Notes: generated by a model from the letters alone, not told the origin. A stretch of 64,000 nt of DNA from an uncultured Oscillospiraceae bacterium (GCA_958366985.1 CATXDC010000009.1:1-64000); one strand, 5' to 3'; counted from the stretch's first letter, positions 43,228 through 51,768 are shown. Numbers and translations: made by a program.

Positions 43228-43701
43228 TTATCCCCTGCTTCGCTTTCCCGTAACCTCACCGAAAGCTATTTCAAAAACTGTCACGCCACGGGTCTGATTT
43301 TCGTTAAAATCAAATTCTCTTCCCGTACAGTTTTCCATTATTTTTATGAGTGCCTCTTTTTTCTCGTCATAAATTGTAAGCTCTCTTGCACATCCAAAAC
43401 CTATAACGCTTTCATAGGCGCAGGAGTAAACACAAGGCTCATCGCCCTCGCCTGTAATTTTTTCCATTGTATGCACTTCAAAACACACTTTCGGATTCTT
43501 TTTAATAAGCTCAATCTTTTTGCCCTCTGAGGCACAGTGAAAATAAACCTTGAATTTACCGTCATTTTCAGAAAAACCGAAATTCAACGGCACAGCGTAA
43601 GGGTATTCTTCGCCGCTGAGGGATAATGTGCCAACACAGGTTTTACTCAGTATTTTCACCAGTTCGCTTGTATCTTTTATCTCTTTTTCTTTTCTGCGCA
43701 T
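43228..43701 (-). CDS. PNPOx-like FMN-binding split-barrel protein (Nim-type)
   Basis: 157-aa flavin-binding split barrel of the pyridoxamine-phosphate-oxidase-like superfamily, closest in layout to NimA-type nitroreductases. It has GTLSLSGEEYPYAVPLNFGF near 30-45 and a central VYFHCASEGKKIELIKKNPKVCF. Start 43701 with AGGTGA upstream; the TTG at 43716 is disfavoured. Substrate unknown: it could bind FMN, F420 or haem. Alone after the upstream terminator. Confidence 0.82.
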   Translation of the reverse strand: MRRKEKEIKDTSELVKILSKTCVGTLSLSGEEYPYAVPLNFGFSENDGKFKVYFHCASEGKKIELIKKNPKVCFEVHTMEKITGEGDEPCVYSCAYESVIGFGCARELTIYDEKKEALIKIMENCTGREFDFNENQTRGVTVFEIAFGEVTGKRSRG

Positions 43702-43716
43702 TTTATCACCTTTCAA

Positions 43717-43750
43717 AAAATCCCGCAGCGTTATACTCTGCGGGATTTTG
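43717..43750 (-). terminator. Terminator of the small membrane-protein gene
   Basis: Twelve-bp perfect arms (43717-43728 and 43738-43749) ending on the minus strand in six T. Confidence 0.85.
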
Positions 43751-43752
43751 AT

Positions 43753-43962
43753 TTAATGTTTTCTTGACTTTCTGCGTTTATGTATAAATCCGACTACTCC
43801 GGCAAAAATCCACCACGCTACCGACAAATATAAAAATGTCTTTTTAGCGGCTTGTTTTGCGCTGCTCGCATCGGATTTAACTTGTGAAAAAAGGGAGAAT
43901 GCGCTTCCGATTTCGGACAGTGCCTCTTCAATAGGTCTTTTGCCCTCAGGTTTATTTTCCAT
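43753..43962 (-). CDS. Small membrane protein of unknown function
   Basis: 69 aa. The N-terminal half is acidic/amphipathic (EEALSEIGSAFSLFSQVKSD). One membrane helix lies at about 42-59, and the basic tail KRRKSRKH is cytoplasmic. AAGGAGAG lies ahead of the start. It is 26 bases after the pduL stop on the same strand, so probably co-transcribed. No family recognised. Confidence 0.65.
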   Translation of the reverse strand: MENKPEGKRPIEEALSEIGSAFSLFSQVKSDASSAKQAAKKTFLYLSVAWWIFAGVVGFIHKRRKSRKH

Positions 43963-43988
43963 TGAAAGACTCTCCTTTTTTCTTAAAA

Positions 43989-44564
43989 TCAGGCGATGAT
44001 CTCACCCATAAGTCCGGGAGTTGCTCCTGCTGCATTGGACTCATCTGTATCAATATGCATTGCAAGGGCAAACTTGGGGCTTACTCTTACAACAACGTCA
44101 CCGAAAACAAGTGAACGTTCAGCGGAAGTGATCTTAACGCTTACAACCTGCTTATCTGAAAGACCGTATTTTTCAGCATCCTCAGGTGTGCAGTGGATGT
44201 GACGCTTTGCAACAATAACGCCTTCGCTGATTTCAACTTCGCCCTTAGGTCCAACAAGCTTGCAAGCTCCGCTGCCGGCAATATCGCCTGACTCTCTTAC
44301 GGGAGCCTTTACGCCGATTGAACGTGCATCAGCTGCTGAAAGCTCAACCTGAGTATTGGGACGGATGGGTCCGAGGATGGAAACTGAGGGGAAGCTGCCC
44401 TTAGTTCCTACAACCTGAATTCTCTCTTCACAAGCGAACTGTCCGGGCTGTGAAAGATCCTTTTTATGTGTAAGCTCATATCCCTCGCCGAAAAGGATGT
44501 CAAGGGTCTTGCGGTCAACATGGACGTGACGTGCAGATGTTTCAACTAATACTGTTTTCTCCAT
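43989..44564 (-). CDS. pduL: Phosphate propanoyltransferase (PduL-type phosphotransacylase)
   Basis: 191 aa. It carries the PduL zinc/active-site signatures ARHVHVDRK near the start and AKRHIHCTPEDAEKYGL in the second half, with the repeated beta-barrel-like core. It interconverts acyl-CoA and acyl phosphate in the cytoplasm or in microcompartments. No microcompartment shell gene is near and no encapsulation peptide is evident, so it probably serves as a phosphotransacetylase for acetate formation beside PFL-derived acetyl-CoA. GGAGG lies before ATG 44564. Confidence 0.92.
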   Translation of the reverse strand: MEKTVLVETSARHVHVDRKTLDILFGEGYELTHKKDLSQPGQFACEERIQVVGTKGSFPSVSILGPIRPNTQVELSAADARSIGVKAPVRESGDIAGSGACKLVGPKGEVEISEGVIVAKRHIHCTPEDAEKYGLSDKQVVSVKITSAERSLVFGDVVVRVSPKFALAMHIDTDESNAAGATPGLMGEIIA

Positions 44565-44708
44565 TTGAAAAACCTCCGAATTTATGTACATTCTTTTTTC
44601 TAATATATATTACACCATTTTTTGCGGTAATTCAAATACTTTTAAGGAGTTTAGAAGAAGTTCATTTATTACTCTGTACATTAATTCTTACACATATCTG
44701 TTTATCTT

Positions 44709-45068
44709 TTAATCTTTTTCATCATTTTGTGACGTCGGCATTAATTCAATAGTTCCGCAATAGGGACAGATATCACTTGTTACGACCTTACCGCATTTTT
44801 GACAGTATCTTGCACTTGTGTCATTCTTTTCATCGTTCTCAAAATTTTGATTTCTTACCTGTGCTGCCAAAACATCAGTGTTTTCAATAAGCTGTCCAAA
44901 ACCGTAAATAAGGAATGTTGAAAGCCACGAAACAATGGGTCCAAAAATAAAAATCAGAAATCCACCATACGGTAACGTAATATAGCCAACAATCATCGAC
45001 ACAATTGTTCCAACATATCCCGCCGCCTTTGCAACGGTTTTTATTTTTTTGCCAATATTGTTATACAT
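44709..45068 (-). CDS. Small membrane protein with C-terminal zinc ribbon
   Basis: 119 aa. Two hydrophobic helices lie at about 13-32 and 36-58. A cytoplasmic linker and one double-CxxC zinc ribbon (CQKCG...CPYCG) near 89-107 follow, then an acidic tail. GGAGGTG precedes the start. It is a single gene with no recognised function. Similar zinc-ribbon membrane proteins are common in Clostridia. Confidence 0.7.
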   Translation of the reverse strand: MYNNIGKKIKTVAKAAGYVGTIVSMIVGYITLPYGGFLIFIFGPIVSWLSTFLIYGFGQLIENTDVLAAQVRNQNFENDEKNDTSARYCQKCGKVVTSDICPYCGTIELMPTSQNDEKD

Positions 45069-45255
45069 TTACAGCACCTCCCGTTTGTTTAATGTTAACA
45101 TATTTATGTGCTATTGGCAATTGTTTATATAAATATTTTATATCCCAGTGCAGTCTTCTGATGACTTAAAACTGTATTTATGATATAATAAATATTCAAT
45201 GATCTGATTTTTATAAGAACTTATCAATATAATTTGAAATTTACGGAGGTTTAAA

Positions 45256-45837
45256 ATGAAATATTCAAACTGGCAGGAGCTTAAAGATGCCTGTATGGGC
45301 TGCCAAAACTGTCCTCTGGGTGCAACAAGAACAAACCTTGTTTTCGGAACAGGCAACGAAAATGCCGAAGTACTTTTTGTTGGTGAAGGACCCGGAGAAA
45401 ACGAAGATTTACAGGGCGAACCTTTTGTAGGCAGAGGCGGAAAGCTCCTTGATAAATATCTTGAGGCAATAGACCTGAGCCGTGATAAAAACATATACAT
45501 TGCAAATATGGTAAAATGCCGTCCGCCACACAACCGTGACCCGAAACCGGAAGAACAGGAAGAATGTATTAAATGGCTAAGGGAACAATTCCGCCTGCTC
45601 AGGCCGAAAATCATAGTATGCCTTGGACGAATTTCTGCTCAGAAACTTATCTCACCTGATTTCAAGGTTACTAAGCAGCACGGTGAATTTTTTGAAAAAG
45701 GCGGAGTGCTTATGATGGGCACTTTCCATCCGGCAGCGCTTCTGAGAAATCCCAATCAAAAGCCTGCCGCTCTTGAAGATTTTATAAAACTCCGCAGCAA
45801 AATAGAGGAAATCTGTGACCATACTTACGATGTGTAA
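45256..45837 (+). CDS. Type-4 (Fe-S) uracil-DNA glycosylase
   Basis: 193-aa family-4 UDG that excises uracil from DNA. The cluster ligands Cys16 or 13 and Cys19 (CMGCQNC) pair with Cys residues in MVKCRPP and EECIKWL. Motif 1 is VGEGPGENEDLQGEPFVG near 44-61, and motif 3 is TFHPAALLRNP near 155. AGG lies upstream. Single gene; the next gene starts 45 bases later and may be co-transcribed. Confidence 0.92.
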   Translation: MKYSNWQELKDACMGCQNCPLGATRTNLVFGTGNENAEVLFVGEGPGENEDLQGEPFVGRGGKLLDKYLEAIDLSRDKNIYIANMVKCRPPHNRDPKPEEQEECIKWLREQFRLLRPKIIVCLGRISAQKLISPDFKVTKQHGEFFEKGGVLMMGTFHPAALLRNPNQKPAALEDFIKLRSKIEEICDHTYDV

Positions 45838-45882
45838 ACTTTTACTTCAATATAATCTTATGGGTTAGGAAAAGAGGAAAAT

Positions 45883-47292
45883 ATGGAAAAGGTGAAATTT
45901 TATCTTATAACCGATCTCCATTACTATGCACCTGAACTTGGCACAAGCGGAAAAGCCTATATAAAGCGTGAAATTCAGGATCAGGTTGTTTTAAAAGAAT
46001 CCGGAGCTGTAATTGATGCAGCAATCGATTTAATTATTGCGGACAAAGAAATAAATATTGTACTGATTCCCGGCGATCTTACCAATAACGGTGAAGCACT
46101 TAGCCATAAAGGTATAATTGAAAAGCTCCAGAGACTCAAAGATGCCGGCAAAAAGGTCTATGTGACAACTGCCACTCATGACTTTAATTCCTATGACCGA
46201 TTCCCCGAATATTCATCGGAGAGCTGTTATTTCGGAGAAGAAAGAACTCCTGCCGAGCCAACACCTCGTGAAGCGCTCGCCGAAATGTACCATCCTTTCG
46301 GTATGGATGATGCTGTAAGTGTAGAGGAAGAAAGCATGTCTTATTCCGTTATGCTGGGTAAAAAAACACGACTCCTCGCTCTTAACGACGACGGCAACGG
46401 ACATTCTTTCTGCGGATATTTTCCAAATTGCCTTGACTGGATTAAACAACAGGCTAAAGAAGCCGCCGAAAATCACGAAACTATTTTTGCAATGACTCAT
46501 CATCCGCTGCTGCCTCCAATGGAGCTTTATCCTGTAATAAGCCAAAGGGATATGCTGGGTGATTATAAAAAAATGGCAGCTTTTCTTTCTGATCTCGGCA
46601 TCGGTATTGTTTTTACCGGTCATACCCATGAGCAAAATGTAAAATTCATCGAAACTGAAAAGGGCAATCGCATTTATGACGTAAACACGGCATCTTTAGT
46701 AGGTCATCCTTCACCTATTAGAAAGGTTGAGCTTTCACAAAAGGAAGTTAAAATAGAAACACTTCACATTGAAAGCTTTGATGGACTTCCCTCAGGAATG
46801 AGTGTAAAAGAATTTTTCATAAGAAAGTTTGATACACTCGTCTTAGGCGGCATCGACGCCGCAGTAAACGATCACGAAAAGCTTGCTGACATCCTCAACG
46901 GACTGAGCGTACCAAGAAGTTTTGTGGATAACAATACTTTACTTATTAAAATAGTGGGAAAAATACTCGATAATGTCACTGTCGGCACTGTTTCAAAGCT
47001 TATAGGCTCAAGAGCAGATTACACTGACATAAAGGCTATGAAAGTAAAAAATCTTGTAGCTGATGTAATCCGAAATCTTTACGGCGGAGAACAGTTCTAT
47101 GCCCCCGGAACAGCGGAATATGAAGCGATCATGGGATTAGTACACAGACTTTTGGAACTTGCAAAAAAATTCATTCCCAAAGAAGAGCAACCTGAAATAA
47201 TGAACTCTCTTCCATTGTATATAAGCGAAATTCTATATGATGGCGGTTTTGACGATAACAACTGTGTTCTTCCGCTGATAACAGGAAGATAA
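45883..47292 (+). CDS. Cytoplasmic calcineurin-like metallophosphoesterase, atypical GNH motif
   Basis: 469 aa. Residues 1-260 form a metallophosphoesterase domain: YLITDLHYY, IPGDLTNNG, MTHHPLLPP and FTGHTHEQN. The third block, usually GN-H-D/E, reads TATHDFNSYD, so the metal-binding Asn is replaced by Thr. The C-terminal 200 residues (two or three helical segments, PRSFVDNNTLL near 345) have no domain I recognise. There is no signal peptide or membrane helix. Function unknown; a nucleotidase or phosphodiesterase role is the default. Confidence 0.78.
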   Translation: MEKVKFYLITDLHYYAPELGTSGKAYIKREIQDQVVLKESGAVIDAAIDLIIADKEINIVLIPGDLTNNGEALSHKGIIEKLQRLKDAGKKVYVTTATHDFNSYDRFPEYSSESCYFGEERTPAEPTPREALAEMYHPFGMDDAVSVEEESMSYSVMLGKKTRLLALNDDGNGHSFCGYFPNCLDWIKQQAKEAAENHETIFAMTHHPLLPPMELYPVISQRDMLGDYKKMAAFLSDLGIGIVFTGHTHEQNVKFIETEKGNRIYDVNTASLVGHPSPIRKVELSQKEVKIETLHIESFDGLPSGMSVKEFFIRKFDTLVLGGIDAAVNDHEKLADILNGLSVPRSFVDNNTLLIKIVGKILDNVTVGTVSKLIGSRADYTDIKAMKVKNLVADVIRNLYGGEQFYAPGTAEYEAIMGLVHRLLELAKKFIPKEEQPEIMNSLPLYISEILYDGGFDDNNCVLPLITGR

Positions 47293-47516
47293 TCTTAAAA
47301 TAAAATTTTTCTCTGAAATTTTATGACTTTTCACCACAGTAAATCGTTAAAAACACGATTTTGATATGTAATTTTTGCTTTATATGGTAAAATTAATTAA
47401 CAAATCCGTGTTTTTTCACAGTCAGCAGGGTGCTGAATGTCGATTTTGCACAAAAAGTTGCAAGCTTTTTTGTGCGTCAATAATGCATTTCACATATAAA
47501 AAATCACTTTTTTTGC

Positions 47517-47545
47517 TTGACAAACTCTTTTGGTTGTTGTAAATT
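47517..47545 (+). promoter_or_regulatory. Promoter of the first lipoprotein
   Basis: TTGACA (47517-47522), 17-base spacer, TAAATT (47540-47545). The same pair at the same spacing precedes the paralogue at 48942-48970. Confidence 0.6.
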
Positions 47546-47557
47546 GTTATCGATAGC

Positions 47558-47606
47558 TTATGCTCTAAGGGCATAAAAACAGACAGCCTGAGCTAATAAA
47601 GGCTGT
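47558..47606 (+). promoter_or_regulatory. Two-hairpin leader of the first lipoprotein
   Basis: TTATGC/GCATAA (47558-47576) and ACAGCC/GGCTGT (47583-47606), both perfect 6-bp stems, lie between the promoter and the ribosome site. Confidence 0.4.
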
Positions 47607-47631
47607 AATTTTGAAAGGAGAATACATACCC

Positions 47632-48504
47632 ATGAGAAAGAATCTCGCAAAACTTATCGCTTTGATGATGGCTCTTGTTCTTGTTTTCTCATTCGCAGCA
47701 TGCGGCGGAAACGATGAAGAGCCCACAACAACAAGTGCAAACAACGAAGTCGTTACAGAAGATGCAGGCACACCCGGTGAAACAGGTGACACATCTGCTT
47801 CCGATGAAACAGGCGACACAGCTACTCCCGGTGAAACAGGCGACACAGCTGCTCCTGGTTCCACAAGCAAGAACGACAATACTCCTGCTCCCGGCGGAGT
47901 TGCAGCACCTACTGACAAAGCAGCTGGTGTAAAGCTTTACAACGACGCTCTTGGTAAGGTTTCCAGCACAAAAACTTATGTTGACCGTAAACTTACAAAG
48001 AAAAAGATTATGGGAATAGACCTTGATACATTTGGTGATGTTTCCGGCACATTCGCAAACGGCAGCGGCTACGTTAACGTTAAGCTTTCTGCTCTCAGCG
48101 CAGGCGATGTTACAAACTACAGCTACACAACAAGCGGAAACAACTATGTTATGACATTCACTCTTGGTACTGTAAAGGGTGGTACAAACCTTAAGCATGG
48201 TAATGGCGGTTATATGTACTTCCTTACAATGGATGAAGTAGAAAAGACCGTTCTTGATATCGGTAATTTGCTCAGCGGCGGCAATTTCGATATCACAATG
48301 TATAAAGATAAATCCACAATCGAGCTTCAGGGCGGTAAGCTTGTTGTAACAGTTGACAAGAATACCGGTAAAATGTCAAAGGCTACACTTACTTTCAAAG
48401 AAGTTATCGAAGGCAAGTGCAAAGCAGCTATCTCAGGACCTATTGCTGTAAACGCAACAGCAGACCTTGTAGGTGAAGGTACAGTTTCTTTCGAACTTAA
48501 ATAA
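47632..48504 (+). CDS. Lipoprotein of a tandem paralogous family (copy 1)
   Basis: 290 aa starting at ATG 47632 with AAAGGAG upstream; the reading from 47611 overlaps that site. A lipoprotein signal peptide ends in SFAAC-GG near Cys23. A low-complexity Thr/Gly/Asp-rich spacer of about 70 residues follows, with ETGDT repeated three times. The conserved C-terminal domain of about 195 residues begins GVKLYNDA and contains FLTMDEVE and KNTGKMSKATLTFKEVI. It is anchored on the outer membrane face. The domain matches its neighbour at 49045 and the remnant at 48612. I do not recognise the family. A terminator follows. Confidence 0.8.
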   Translation: MRKNLAKLIALMMALVLVFSFAACGGNDEEPTTTSANNEVVTEDAGTPGETGDTSASDETGDTATPGETGDTAAPGSTSKNDNTPAPGGVAAPTDKAAGVKLYNDALGKVSSTKTYVDRKLTKKKIMGIDLDTFGDVSGTFANGSGYVNVKLSALSAGDVTNYSYTTSGNNYVMTFTLGTVKGGTNLKHGNGGYMYFLTMDEVEKTVLDIGNLLSGGNFDITMYKDKSTIELQGGKLVVTVDKNTGKMSKATLTFKEVIEGKCKAAISGPIAVNATADLVGEGTVSFELK

Positions 48505-48521
48505 TTGAATTTTTAAATTTT

Positions 48522-48558
48522 GAAAACCACTTAGAGTATTCTAAGTGGTTTTCTTTTT
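48522..48558 (+). terminator. Terminator of lipoprotein copy 1
   Basis: Fourteen-bp perfect arms (48522-48535 and 48540-48553) followed by T-rich sequence. Confidence 0.85.
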
Positions 48559-48611
48559 ATCAAATTTTAATAGTAAAACTGTAAAATAAAAATGGTATTG
48601 CATAAAGAATA

Positions 48612-48775
48612 GCAAAAATCATCACCTTCATAAAAAACAAAGGAAGTAATTCCATTATACTTACCTTTACAAAAGTTATAAACGGTAAAGTCAATAGCCT
48701 ACTGTCGGCTTCATCGCTATTGATGCAGACGCCTTTGTTGAAGGCTACTGCACAGTAAATTACAACTTCTCATAA
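48612..48775 (+). pseudogene. Degenerate C-terminal remnant of a third lipoprotein paralogue
   Basis: Translation from about 48618 gives IKNKGSNSIILTFTKVINGKV, matching KNTGKM..ATL...VI.GK of both intact copies. One frame change at about 48698 continues as PTVGFIAIDADAFVEGYC, then TVNYNFS and a stop at 48773-48775, matching the last 25 residues of copy 2 (VGSLAIDAAADVEGSCSVNYKF). There is no upstream coding part or start. A hairpin like that after copy 2 follows at 48793-48821. This is a decayed, 5'-truncated, frameshifted copy. Confidence 0.75.
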
Positions 48776-48792
48776 ACTTAAAACATATTTTA

Positions 48793-48821
48793 CCGTCCGG
48801 TTAAATCCGGAGGGTTTTTAT
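48793..48821 (+). terminator. Leftover terminator of the lipoprotein remnant
   Basis: CCGTCCGG pairs with CCGGAGGG (one mismatch) with a 6-base loop and a T-tail. It resembles the terminator of copy 2 (49943-49972). Confidence 0.55.
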
Positions 48822-48941
48822 TGATTTTTTGATATGTAGACAGACTTTTTCTTTATATTAATTTTTTCAAATAACCACAATGTGTTTTCTTCTAAAGTTG
48901 CCTTACTATATCTAATTTATACATAATTCTTCACCATACCA

Positions 48942-48970
48942 TTGACAAGCAGATTATGATATAGTAAATT
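48942..48970 (+). promoter_or_regulatory. Promoter of lipoprotein copy 2
   Basis: TTGACA (48942-48947), 17-base spacer, TAAATT (48965-48970), identical boxes and spacing to copy 1. A 6-bp hairpin (48990-49005) begins the leader. Confidence 0.6.
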
Positions 48971-49044
48971 TATAGTTAGTTTATAATTTGTTTATTTTTA
49001 TAAACTTCAGCATTTAACCATAATCTGAGGAGGAACACACATTA

Positions 49045-49932
49045 ATGAAAAATCTTTTTGCAAAAGCCACAGCACTGCTTATTACAATTATTATAATATT
49101 TTCGCTGACGGCATGCGGTGATAAAAGCGAATCAGACGTCATTACCACTGGCAATAATCAGACAGATGTAAATTCAGAATTCTACAGCGACATCACTGAA
49201 ACTGAAAGCGACACTGACTCTGCTAATAATTCAACTGAAACAGAAGCTACATTAAAAACCGAAACTTCAAGCAAAGCCTCTGAAACACAGCCAACTTCCA
49301 CTTCAAACGGAAATTCCGTTGCAATCCCTAATGATATTGCTTCAGGAGTAAAGCTTTATAATGACGCTGTTGCAAAAAATAAAAACACAGGCGCCTCAAT
49401 AGTACGCAAAATAAACTCAGCTAAAGCTAATGCAGGTTTTATAAAAATAGATCTGCTGTCTTTTGACAATGTTGAAACAATTTTTGCAAAGGGCAACGGT
49501 CCTATTAATAACCATCTTTCTTCCCTCAGCTCAAAATATGTAAAGGACTTTTCATCAAAAGACCTTGGCAGCAGTTATGAGCTTAAATTCAAATTAAAAG
49601 AAGCTACCTGCGATCAGAATACAAAAGTCGGAGCTTTCGGATATATGCACTTCATCACCATGGATGAAGTTGAAGTTTTGGTAAAGCAGATGTGCGGAGA
49701 ACTTACAGGCAGTTCAGACGGCGTAAAGGTTTACAAAGACCAGACAAAGCTTTTACTGCGCGACGGTGTACTTACAGTAAACATAAATAAGAACACAGGA
49801 AAAATGACATCTGCCACACTTTCATACATAGAAGTCATCAACGGAAAAATCAAAGCGCCCATTGTCGGATCCCTTGCAATTGATGCAGCTGCGGATGTTG
49901 AAGGTTCCTGCTCAGTAAATTACAAATTCTAA
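49045..49932 (+). CDS. Lipoprotein of a tandem paralogous family (copy 2)
   Basis: 295 aa. Lipoprotein signal peptide with SLTAC near Cys25, then a Ser/Thr/Glu-rich spacer to about residue 95, different in sequence from copy 1 but similar in kind. The conserved domain carries GVKLYNDAV, FITMDEVEVL, VYKDQTKLLL and NKNTGKMTSATLSYIEVINGK. GAGGAGGAAC lies before the start. It is anchored on the outer membrane face. The shared domain with copy 1 implies duplication; function unknown. Confidence 0.8.
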   Translation: MKNLFAKATALLITIIIIFSLTACGDKSESDVITTGNNQTDVNSEFYSDITETESDTDSANNSTETEATLKTETSSKASETQPTSTSNGNSVAIPNDIASGVKLYNDAVAKNKNTGASIVRKINSAKANAGFIKIDLLSFDNVETIFAKGNGPINNHLSSLSSKYVKDFSSKDLGSSYELKFKLKEATCDQNTKVGAFGYMHFITMDEVEVLVKQMCGELTGSSDGVKVYKDQTKLLLRDGVLTVNINKNTGKMTSATLSYIEVINGKIKAPIVGSLAIDAAADVEGSCSVNYKF

Positions 49933-49942
49933 TAAACCAATT

Positions 49943-49972
49943 TTCCGTCCGGTTAAGCCGGACGGATTTTCT
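49943..49972 (+). terminator. Terminator of lipoprotein copy 2
   Basis: Nine-bp perfect arms (49944-49952 and 49958-49966), loop of 5, T-tail. Confidence 0.82.
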
Positions 49973-50098
49973 ATTTTTAAAGTTTATTACCTAATCCTGA
50001 GGTTAAAATAAACAGGTATAAGTAAACTACTTACCTATATCATTAACTTTCAGGAGTGATTAGCTATAAACATCAAAACAAAAAGTTCTTCTTCAAAA

Positions 50099-51610
50099 AT
50101 GCTGATCAACCTTATCAGCTCACTGGTGGTTTTCGGTATTAACCTTATAATACAGTTTTTCTTTTCGCCATATATTGTCCGTGAACTGGGAGCTGAGGCA
50201 AACGGCTTTATTACCCTTGCAAACAACTTTATAACATATGCATCTTTGCTCACTTCCGCTCTTAATTCGATGTCCGGACGATTTATTTCAATGGCATATC
50301 ATCAGCATGATACGGAGATGTCTAACCGTTACTATACCGCTTCCTTTGTAAGCGGATTTTTTGCTGTGGGTATTTTACTTGTTCCAGTATTCTTCACGGT
50401 AATGTATCTTGAAAAAATTCTCAATATTCCTACTGCACTTATCGGAGATGTTAAACTTCTTTTCACCCTTGTATTTATAAATTTCTTTCTTATAACCGCT
50501 TTCACCCCATGGGCAGCGGCAACATATGTCACTAATACACTCTACCTTAAATCTCTGCGCACAATGGAATCCCAGATAATTAAAGTAATCGTTATAACGG
50601 GACTTTTTGTATTTCTCAAACCGTCAATTATATATGTGGGCTTTGCCTCACTTCTGGCTACAATTTTTGTCACGGTAACATCTTTTTATTATAAGCGGCG
50701 TCTGCTTCCTGAAATAAATGTTAAAAAAGCATATTTTCATGTAAGAGACTGCGTAAAACTGTTTTTTGCCGGAATGTGGAACACCGTAAATCAAACGGGA
50801 AATATGCTTTCCGGAGGACTGGATATTCTAATCAGCAATCTTTTTCTGGGATACGAAGAAATGGGACTTTTATCAATAGCCAAGGGAATATCGGGAGTAA
50901 TTGCAAATCTTTCCACCACTCTTATCGGAATATTTGCTCCTCAGACTACTATGAAATACGCTGCGGGTAAACCAAAAGAAATTGTCCCTATTCTTAAAAG
51001 AGGATGCCGCATCTGTTCTCTGTTAACCGCTCTGCCCGTGGGTGGATTTCTCGCTATGGGACAAGAATTTTTCAGTCTTTGGATGCCCGGAGAAAACTCC
51101 GATGTACTTTATGTTCTCACTGCCCTTTCCTCTATCCACTTTGCTTTTACCGCCGGAGCACAGTGTCTTATAAATGTCTTTACTGCCACAAATCGTTTAA
51201 AACTCAGTTCGGTTTCTGTGCTCTCTTCAGGACTTTTAGGAACTGTGACAGCTTTAATTTTCATAAAAGTTAATCCCTCTCTTGGGGTTTACGGTGTTGC
51301 CGGTATAAGCGGCGCATTCATACTGCTAAGAACTGTGTTCTTTATAATACCCTTTTCGGCCAAATATCTTAATGAGCCTGTTAAAACTTTTTTCCCTGAG
51401 ATATTTGTATCCCTATACTGCACAGGAGCGGTATTTTTCTGCGGAGTTATTTTCAGAATCCTTTTTTCTCCCCAAAGCTGGATTTCCCTGATCTTTGCCG
51501 CAGCTCTCACCGCCCTTTTCGGAATGGTTATTTCACTTCCTGTTGCTCTAAACAAAAATGATATAAAACTTATTATTTCATTTTCAAAAAAGTACTTTGT
51601 AAAACACTGA
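50099..51610 (+). CDS. Multi-pass flippase (polysaccharide/lipid II-linked MATE-like)
   Basis: 503 aa with about 12-14 membrane helices and the layout of Wzx/MurJ-like flippases of the MOP superfamily. The ATG at 50099 has no ribosome site. Upstream in frame, an ATA at 50066 lies 9 bases after AGGAG, and 11 hydrophilic residues (NIKTKSSSSK-type) would be added, which suits a cytoplasmic N-terminus better. The true start may thus be non-ATG at 50066. No glycosyltransferases are adjacent, so the substrate is unknown. Confidence 0.8.
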   Translation: MLINLISSLVVFGINLIIQFFFSPYIVRELGAEANGFITLANNFITYASLLTSALNSMSGRFISMAYHQHDTEMSNRYYTASFVSGFFAVGILLVPVFFTVMYLEKILNIPTALIGDVKLLFTLVFINFFLITAFTPWAAATYVTNTLYLKSLRTMESQIIKVIVITGLFVFLKPSIIYVGFASLLATIFVTVTSFYYKRRLLPEINVKKAYFHVRDCVKLFFAGMWNTVNQTGNMLSGGLDILISNLFLGYEEMGLLSIAKGISGVIANLSTTLIGIFAPQTTMKYAAGKPKEIVPILKRGCRICSLLTALPVGGFLAMGQEFFSLWMPGENSDVLYVLTALSSIHFAFTAGAQCLINVFTATNRLKLSSVSVLSSGLLGTVTALIFIKVNPSLGVYGVAGISGAFILLRTVFFIIPFSAKYLNEPVKTFFPEIFVSLYCTGAVFFCGVIFRILFSPQSWISLIFAAALTALFGMVISLPVALNKNDIKLIISFSKKYFVKH

Positions 51611-51751
51611 GTGAAGAATCGCAAACCTAAAAACGTCTTGCTTCTTTAACAGAAATTTTATTTTCAGCGGCAAAGTTATATGTTCATTAAGAAATGAGTG
51701 CATTTTTCTATGATTAATTAAGAAAAAACAGTAGCGTTTTCTTTTTACATC

Positions 51752-51760
51752 TGTTATAAT
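51752..51760 (+). promoter_or_regulatory. Extended -10 promoter of ppdK
   Basis: TGT followed by TATAAT (51755-51760) with no good -35. The core matches that of pflB. Confidence 0.55.
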
Positions 51761-51768
51761 ACCATTAG

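Larger units (their letters stand above)
47293..47631. other. Intergenic region with the promoter and leader of the first lipoprotein
   Basis: About 340 bases. Apart from the promoter and leader hairpins listed separately, a GCACAAAAAGTTGCAAGCTT stretch with TTTTTTGTGC (about 47449-47476) can form an A/T-rich hairpin with a T-run and may end the phosphoesterase transcript. Confidence 0.45.

Noticed and set aside
47780..47900. In-frame repeat in lipoprotein copy 1 as a tandem DNA repeat element
   Set aside because: The ETGDT repeats are a low-complexity protein spacer typical of lipoproteins, not a separate genetic element.
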